Assembly: GCA_051881895.1 (NCBI GenBank)
Contig: JBJEQT010000133.1
Span: 1 to 9,370, forward strand
Source of the DNA: UBA3818 sp051881895
Lineage (GTDB): Bacteria; Bacillota; Clostridia; Oscillospirales; Ruminococcaceae
Length of the DNA: 9,370 nt
Direction of reading: 5' to 3'
Shown here: positions 6,851-9,370 of the stretch, piece by piece
How the letters are laid out: every line of letters begins with the position of its first letter
Numbering within the stretch: position 1 is the stretch's first letter
Made by a program: the position numbers and the translations under genes
The notes under the pieces: model-generated
What the model was told of the DNA's origin: nothing
The model's database searches: none
Seen by the model: only the letters and a program-made list of their open reading frames with translations

Positions 6851-6868
6851 CTTTTAAAGAATTAAAAG
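6851..6868. promoter_or_regulatory. Candidate operator at the operon's transcription start
   Basis: A perfect 7-bp inverted repeat with a 4-bp spacer, CTTTTAA-agaa-TTAAAAG, lies just after the -10 box of the regulator promoter, about where transcription should start, and upstream of the ribosome site. The position is typical of a repressor operator, and the XRE-cupin protein is the obvious ligand. The high A+T content means chance is not excluded. Confidence 0.5.
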
Positions 6869-6876
6869 TTCATTTT

Positions 6877-6905
6877 ATTATAAATTTTTTCTGATCCAAT
6901 TACAA
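6877..6905 (-). promoter_or_regulatory. Sigma-A-type promoter of the XRE-cupin/synthetase operon
   Basis: On the - strand TTGTAA (6905 to 6900, 4 of 6) and a perfect TATAAT (6882 to 6877) are separated by exactly 17 bp. The start should be near 6870, giving a leader of about 45 nt before ATG 6825. Confidence 0.75.
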
Positions 6906-6980
6906 GAGAAGCCGGGCAGATTTAGAATACCGGGGAAAAAATCAAAAAATAAGCCCTCTTTTTTGTGCAATAATCACCGA

Positions 6981-7012
6981 GCAGACAAAAACATCGAGGT
7001 GCTTTTGTCTGC
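6981..7012. repeat. Perfect 10-bp inverted repeat with 12-nt loop
   Basis: GCAGACAAAA (6981-6990) is complementary to TTTTGTCTGC (7003-7012). It lies between the MATE terminator and the promoter of the regulator operon. No T run continues past either arm, but the T-rich arm could terminate weakly on the + strand. It may back up the MATE terminator or be a binding site upstream of the XRE promoter. Confidence 0.6.
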
Positions 7013-7029
7013 ACAAGCCGCAAAGAAAA

Positions 7030-7058
7030 AAGTGATCCGGTTTGCGTCCGGACCACTT
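7030..7058 (-). terminator. Rho-independent terminator of the MATE gene, possibly bidirectional
   Basis: The stem pairs 7030-7034 and 7036-7040 with 7054-7058 and 7048-7052, with one internal mismatch and a 7-nt loop. On the - strand a run of T (complement of A 7026-7030) follows, 6 bp after the MATE stop. T also follows on the + strand side. Confidence 0.85.
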
Positions 7059-7063
7059 TTTCT

Positions 7064-8482
7064 TTATTCTTCTGAAGGCTGCCCCAAGCTGGCGTTCTGC
7101 ATCCATTTGCCTTGCCGAAAACGCAGAATGCTCAAAGCGCCTTTGGTCATATTATCGATAATCATAGCAATCCAATATCCGTGCAGGCCCCAGTGGAATA
7201 CGAAAATGAACAGCAGCGCCAACGGGACACGGAGTCCCCACATGCCAAAAATGCCGATAAAAAATGGGCTTTTCACATCTGCGGCGCCCCGAAGCGCACC
7301 GGAGAGAATGCTGCAGGAAGCATTCAGCGGCTGCGCGACGGCGACGATCCGCAGCATAGCCGCCGCCAGCGGGATCACCGATTCGTCCCGGGTAAAAAGC
7401 CGGATGATCGGTTCAGCCAGCACAAACAGCAGGATGCCTACAAAAATCATGGCGCAGAATCCCAGCCGGTTGGCGATCTTGCCAAAGTTCATGGAATCTT
7501 CTTTCTTTTCCGCACCAATGGATTGGCTGACCAGGGTAGTTGTCGCGACACTGACGCCATAGGCGGGCATATAGGACAAGGACTCTGCGGAAACCGCCAG
7601 CGTGTTGGCGGCCATGGCTACGGTTCCCAGCGTGGAAACGATTCGGGTGGAGACAACCTGTCCGGAAGTGGTGATAAACTGCTCCATTGCGGTGGGAACG
7701 CCCAGAAAGACCATTTTTTTCAGAATGTCCATGTCCGGCTTCAGATACTCTTTTTTTAACGAGAGATGGATTTCCCGCCGCTTATCGCACAGGGAGAAAA
7801 ACAACAGACCGGATGAAACAGCCAGGGACAGTGCGGTCCCCCAGGCAGCGCCCGCAACGCCGAGACCGGCGCCGAACATGGAAAAGGTAAAACCGAATAC
7901 AGAAAGATCCCTTGTGGGGAAAATCAATAAAAAGTTAAAAAGGATATTCAAGACGATGGCGGTGAAGTTGTATTTTAATGGAGTGTGCGTGTCTCCCATA
8001 CAGCGCAGCAGGGAAGAAAAGACCGAGGAGAGCATATTAAAAAACAGGGAAAAAGAGACGACCTGCAAATAGGCTCTCGCGTGGGGAACAACAGCCTCTT
8101 CCGCTCCCAGCCAGATGGGCAGGTCCCAGTGCAGGGAAAAGAAAACAAGGGTCAGCGCGGCGCCAATGACAAGGCTGCTCAGCAGCGATTGCCCGACAAC
8201 CTCTCTGGCGCGCTTTTGGTTGTTCGCGCCCACCGACTGGGCCAGCTGGACGGATAAACCGACGCTGACCGCGGAAATCACGCTGCCGCTGAGCCAGATC
8301 GAGGTGGAGGTAACGCCCACTGCCGCAGTGGCTACCGCCCCCAGCGCTCCCACCATTGCCGTATCGCTGAAGTTCAGAACGGTAAACATCATCTGTTCGA
8401 TAATGGTAGGCCAGGCGAGTTTTAAAATGGTAGTAAAAGGGGTTTTTCCGAGCGTTAAAACATTTGTGGATTGCTTTGCCAT
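7064..8482 (-). CDS. MATE-family multidrug/cation efflux pump
   Basis: A 472-residue membrane protein of the MATE (multidrug and toxic compound extrusion) family, which expels cationic drugs or metabolites using a Na+ or H+ gradient. Length and hydrophobicity fit 12 membrane helices in two homologous halves (about residues 15-220 and 240-450). The N-terminal half shows the family pattern LAWPTIIEQMMFTVLNFSDT followed by small-residue helices; the second half has a matching FLGVPTAMEQFITTSGQ and an ALRGAADVKSP loop equivalent to LLRCMGDTHTP in the first. Substrate cannot be inferred. ATG 8494 lacks a ribosome site, while ATG 8482 has GGAG 6 nt upstream, so I use 8482. The gene follows the DUF4364 gene by about 90 bp with a hairpin between them, so it may depend on readthrough or on a promoter I cannot see. 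Confidence 0.93.
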   Translation of the reverse strand: MAKQSTNVLTLGKTPFTTILKLAWPTIIEQMMFTVLNFSDTAMVGALGAVATAAVGVTSTSIWLSGSVISAVSVGLSVQLAQSVGANNQKRAREVVGQSLLSSLVIGAALTLVFFSLHWDLPIWLGAEEAVVPHARAYLQVVSFSLFFNMLSSVFSSLLRCMGDTHTPLKYNFTAIVLNILFNFLLIFPTRDLSVFGFTFSMFGAGLGVAGAAWGTALSLAVSSGLLFFSLCDKRREIHLSLKKEYLKPDMDILKKMVFLGVPTAMEQFITTSGQVVSTRIVSTLGTVAMAANTLAVSAESLSYMPAYGVSVATTTLVSQSIGAEKKEDSMNFGKIANRLGFCAMIFVGILLFVLAEPIIRLFTRDESVIPLAAAMLRIVAVAQPLNASCSILSGALRGAADVKSPFFIGIFGMWGLRVPLALLFIFVFHWGLHGYWIAMIIDNMTKGALSILRFRQGKWMQNASLGQPSEE

Positions 8483-8521
8483 TGCTTTCTCCATTTTCTG
8501 TTAAAAAAAGATGTATAAAGA

Positions 8522-8544
8522 AATAAGCGGACAAGCCGCTTATT
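8522..8544 (-). terminator. Hairpin between the DUF4364 and MATE genes, weak terminator or attenuator
   Basis: A perfect 9-bp stem (8522-8530 with 8536-8544) with a 5-nt loop lies 28 bp after the DUF4364 stop. On the - strand it is followed by TTTCTTTATAC and then a run of seven T, a poor but possible termination signal. Readthrough would reach the MATE gene, so it could set the ratio of the two. Confidence 0.6.
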
Positions 8545-8571
8545 GGTATGATGGTGAATTTGTGCGAATGT

Positions 8572-9183
8572 TTACTGATAATCTTCATCTTTCGTCGGAA
8601 TCAATTGCCCCACCGTCTGCAGATCGCCGGTTAAAAGGGCCAGGACTCCTTTGTAGGTCAACAGGGGATCGGATAAAAAATGCTGGCGGACCTGCTCTGC
8701 TTCCTGCTCAGTCGGCATAAACAAAGACAGGGACAGTAAATCGGAGCCGATGTCGCAGATCGTCATATCCACAATATAGCCATCCTCTGTTTTACGGATG
8801 GACGCGTGGTTGGACGATTCAAGCTTTTTGCGCAGAAGCTGATGCCTGGCAGATTTGACGGCTTTTTCCCGAACCGCGGCAGGCAGCGTGCCGGAAAAGG
8901 TGTTGGCCGTCTGCCGGCCGAGATCGGTCAGATGATAGCTGGTGTCTTCCTGCCGGCCTGCGCAGTCCTCGCAGACGAGATGCCCCGATTCGGTCAGATC
9001 ACTCAGCGCGTTGGCCAGTTCAAAATAGTTTACCAGCCCCCGGTGCAGCAGAGCATCGCTGATTTGGGTGAAGGTCATACCGGTGCCGATCTGCCCCAAA
9101 AGATAGCAGACCAAAATTTTGATTTCATAGCCATGAGTGAGACCGCCAGGCTCCACCCCGGCCGTAAAGGCATTCAAATCCAA
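8572..9183 (-). CDS. DUF4364 family protein, predicted winged-helix regulator
   Basis: The protein resembles DUF4364, a family of Bacillota proteins of unknown function with a predicted winged helix-turn-helix. Residues about 18-70 (EIKILVCYLL, then FTQISDALL, NYFELANALSDLTESGHL) form the DNA-binding-like part, followed by a turn with a Cys-x-x-Cys pair (71 and 74) and the wing (TSYHLTDLGR). A charged helix (about 103-121) links to a C-terminal domain (IVDMTICDIGSDLLSLSLFMPTEQEAEQV). The start is uncertain: the frame is open to ATG 9225, with another ATG at 9204, but neither has a ribosome site and a TATAAT box overlaps the first. TTG 9183 has AAGGA 10 nt upstream and gives the N-terminus DLNAFTAGVEPGG, which I recall as near the start in relatives. 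With TTG the product is 203 residues. Confidence 0.82.
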   Translation of the reverse strand: MDLNAFTAGVEPGGLTHGYEIKILVCYLLGQIGTGMTFTQISDALLHRGLVNYFELANALSDLTESGHLVCEDCAGRQEDTSYHLTDLGRQTANTFSGTLPAAVREKAVKSARHQLLRKKLESSNHASIRKTEDGYIVDMTICDIGSDLLSLSLFMPTEQEAEQVRQHFLSDPLLTYKGVLALLTGDLQTVGQLIPTKDEDYQ

Positions 9184-9216
9184 AACCGGCACTTCCTTCC
9201 GCATAAAACTAGTTTT

Positions 9217-9222
9217 ATTATA
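9217..9222 (-). promoter_or_regulatory. Possible -10 box of the DUF4364 gene
   Basis: A perfect TATAAT on the - strand (9222 to 9217) overlaps the first in-frame ATG of the gene. The matching -35 position (TTCCTT, 17 bp upstream) is poor and falls inside the terminator stem of the preceding gene. A start near 9210 would leave about 27 nt of leader containing the purine-rich ribosome site before TTG 9183. Confidence 0.45.
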
Positions 9223-9232
9223 CATGGTTACA

Positions 9233-9287
9233 AAGGAAAAAGGAAGCAGAAAAGTTTTGTCTGCTTCCTTTTTCCTTAAATTTTTTT
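9233..9287. terminator. Long-stem terminator between the edge gene and the DUF4364 gene
   Basis: An 18-bp perfect stem (9233-9250 with 9260-9277) and a 9-nt loop form a very stable hairpin about 40 bp after the stop of the - strand gene at the window edge. On the - strand the distal arm is itself T-rich and followed by only one further T. On the + strand a run of seven T (9281-9287) follows after three A. It can act both ways, although no + strand gene ends here. Confidence 0.8.
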
Positions 9288-9316
9288 GTAATCAGCCGAA
9301 AAAACAGTGGAAAATC

Positions 9317-9370
9317 TCATTCTTTTTCAAAAGAACCCGGGATTTTCACATCATAGACGCTGTCAATCAA
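9317..9370 (-). CDS. Last 17 codons of an unidentified gene
   Basis: Reading in from the window edge on the - strand, 17 codons end in a TGA at 9319-9317; the residues end in YDVKIPGSFEKE. The frame ends about 40 bp before the strong hairpin at 9233-9277, as expected for a gene and its terminator, and the strand agrees with all other genes on this side. The piece is too short to name. Confidence 0.5.
   Translation of the reverse strand: MIDSVYDVKIPGSFEKE

Noticed and set aside
7112..7759. Open frame on the + strand opposite the MATE gene (215 codons)
   Set aside because: Its product is hydrophilic, Gln/Gly/Asp-rich and unlike a real protein; the MATE gene on the other strand is complete.

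Overview
This looks like a piece of chromosome from an anaerobic Gram-positive of the class Clostridia (Bacillota), perhaps an Oscillospiraceae-like gut bacterium. I infer this from purine-rich Shine-Dalgarno sites, sigma-A-type promoters, many hairpin-plus-T terminators, a DUF4364 gene, an XRE-cupin/AMP-ligase operon and moderately high G+C. I cannot name the genus. There are eight genes, two of them cut by the window edges. I see no rRNA, tRNA, CRISPR array, transposase or recombinase.

Layout. Positions 1-3383 are read on the + strand: the 3' part of a protein with at least three tandem FMN-binding (flavinyl-carrier) domains and a strong terminator; a family 4 glycosyltransferase of the WbuB type; then a lipoprotein of unknown function with its own consensus promoter. 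Positions 3384-3892 hold no convincing gene but contain two + strand terminators. Everything from 3893 to the end is on the - strand. In transcription order this is: the last codons of an unidentified gene (9370-9317), a DUF4364 winged-helix protein (9183-8572), a MATE efflux pump (8482-7064), an XRE-cupin regulator (6825-6277) with an acyl-CoA synthetase (6242-4578) as a two-gene operon, and a nitroreductase (4396-3893). The two halves converge on the gene-poor stretch.

How it fits together. The regulator and synthetase are clearly one unit: 34 bp apart, one promoter, one terminator, and a perfect 7-bp inverted repeat at the predicted transcription start that would suit autoregulation. The FMN-domain protein is likely exported and flavinylated by an ApbE-type enzyme not present here. 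The glycosyltransferase stands alone, without a polysaccharide cluster.

Most notable signals. (1) Two imperfect palindromes, 22/26 identical and exactly 126 bp apart (12 turns of B-DNA), bracket the consensus promoter of the lipoprotein gene, as expected for repression by DNA looping. (2) The tandem flavinyl-carrier repeats. (3) A terminator-promoter overlap in front of the DUF4364 gene, whose -10 box lies on the first in-frame ATG. None of these proves a new system. The paired-operator lipoprotein locus, which is lower in G+C than its surroundings, is the best candidate for something undescribed.
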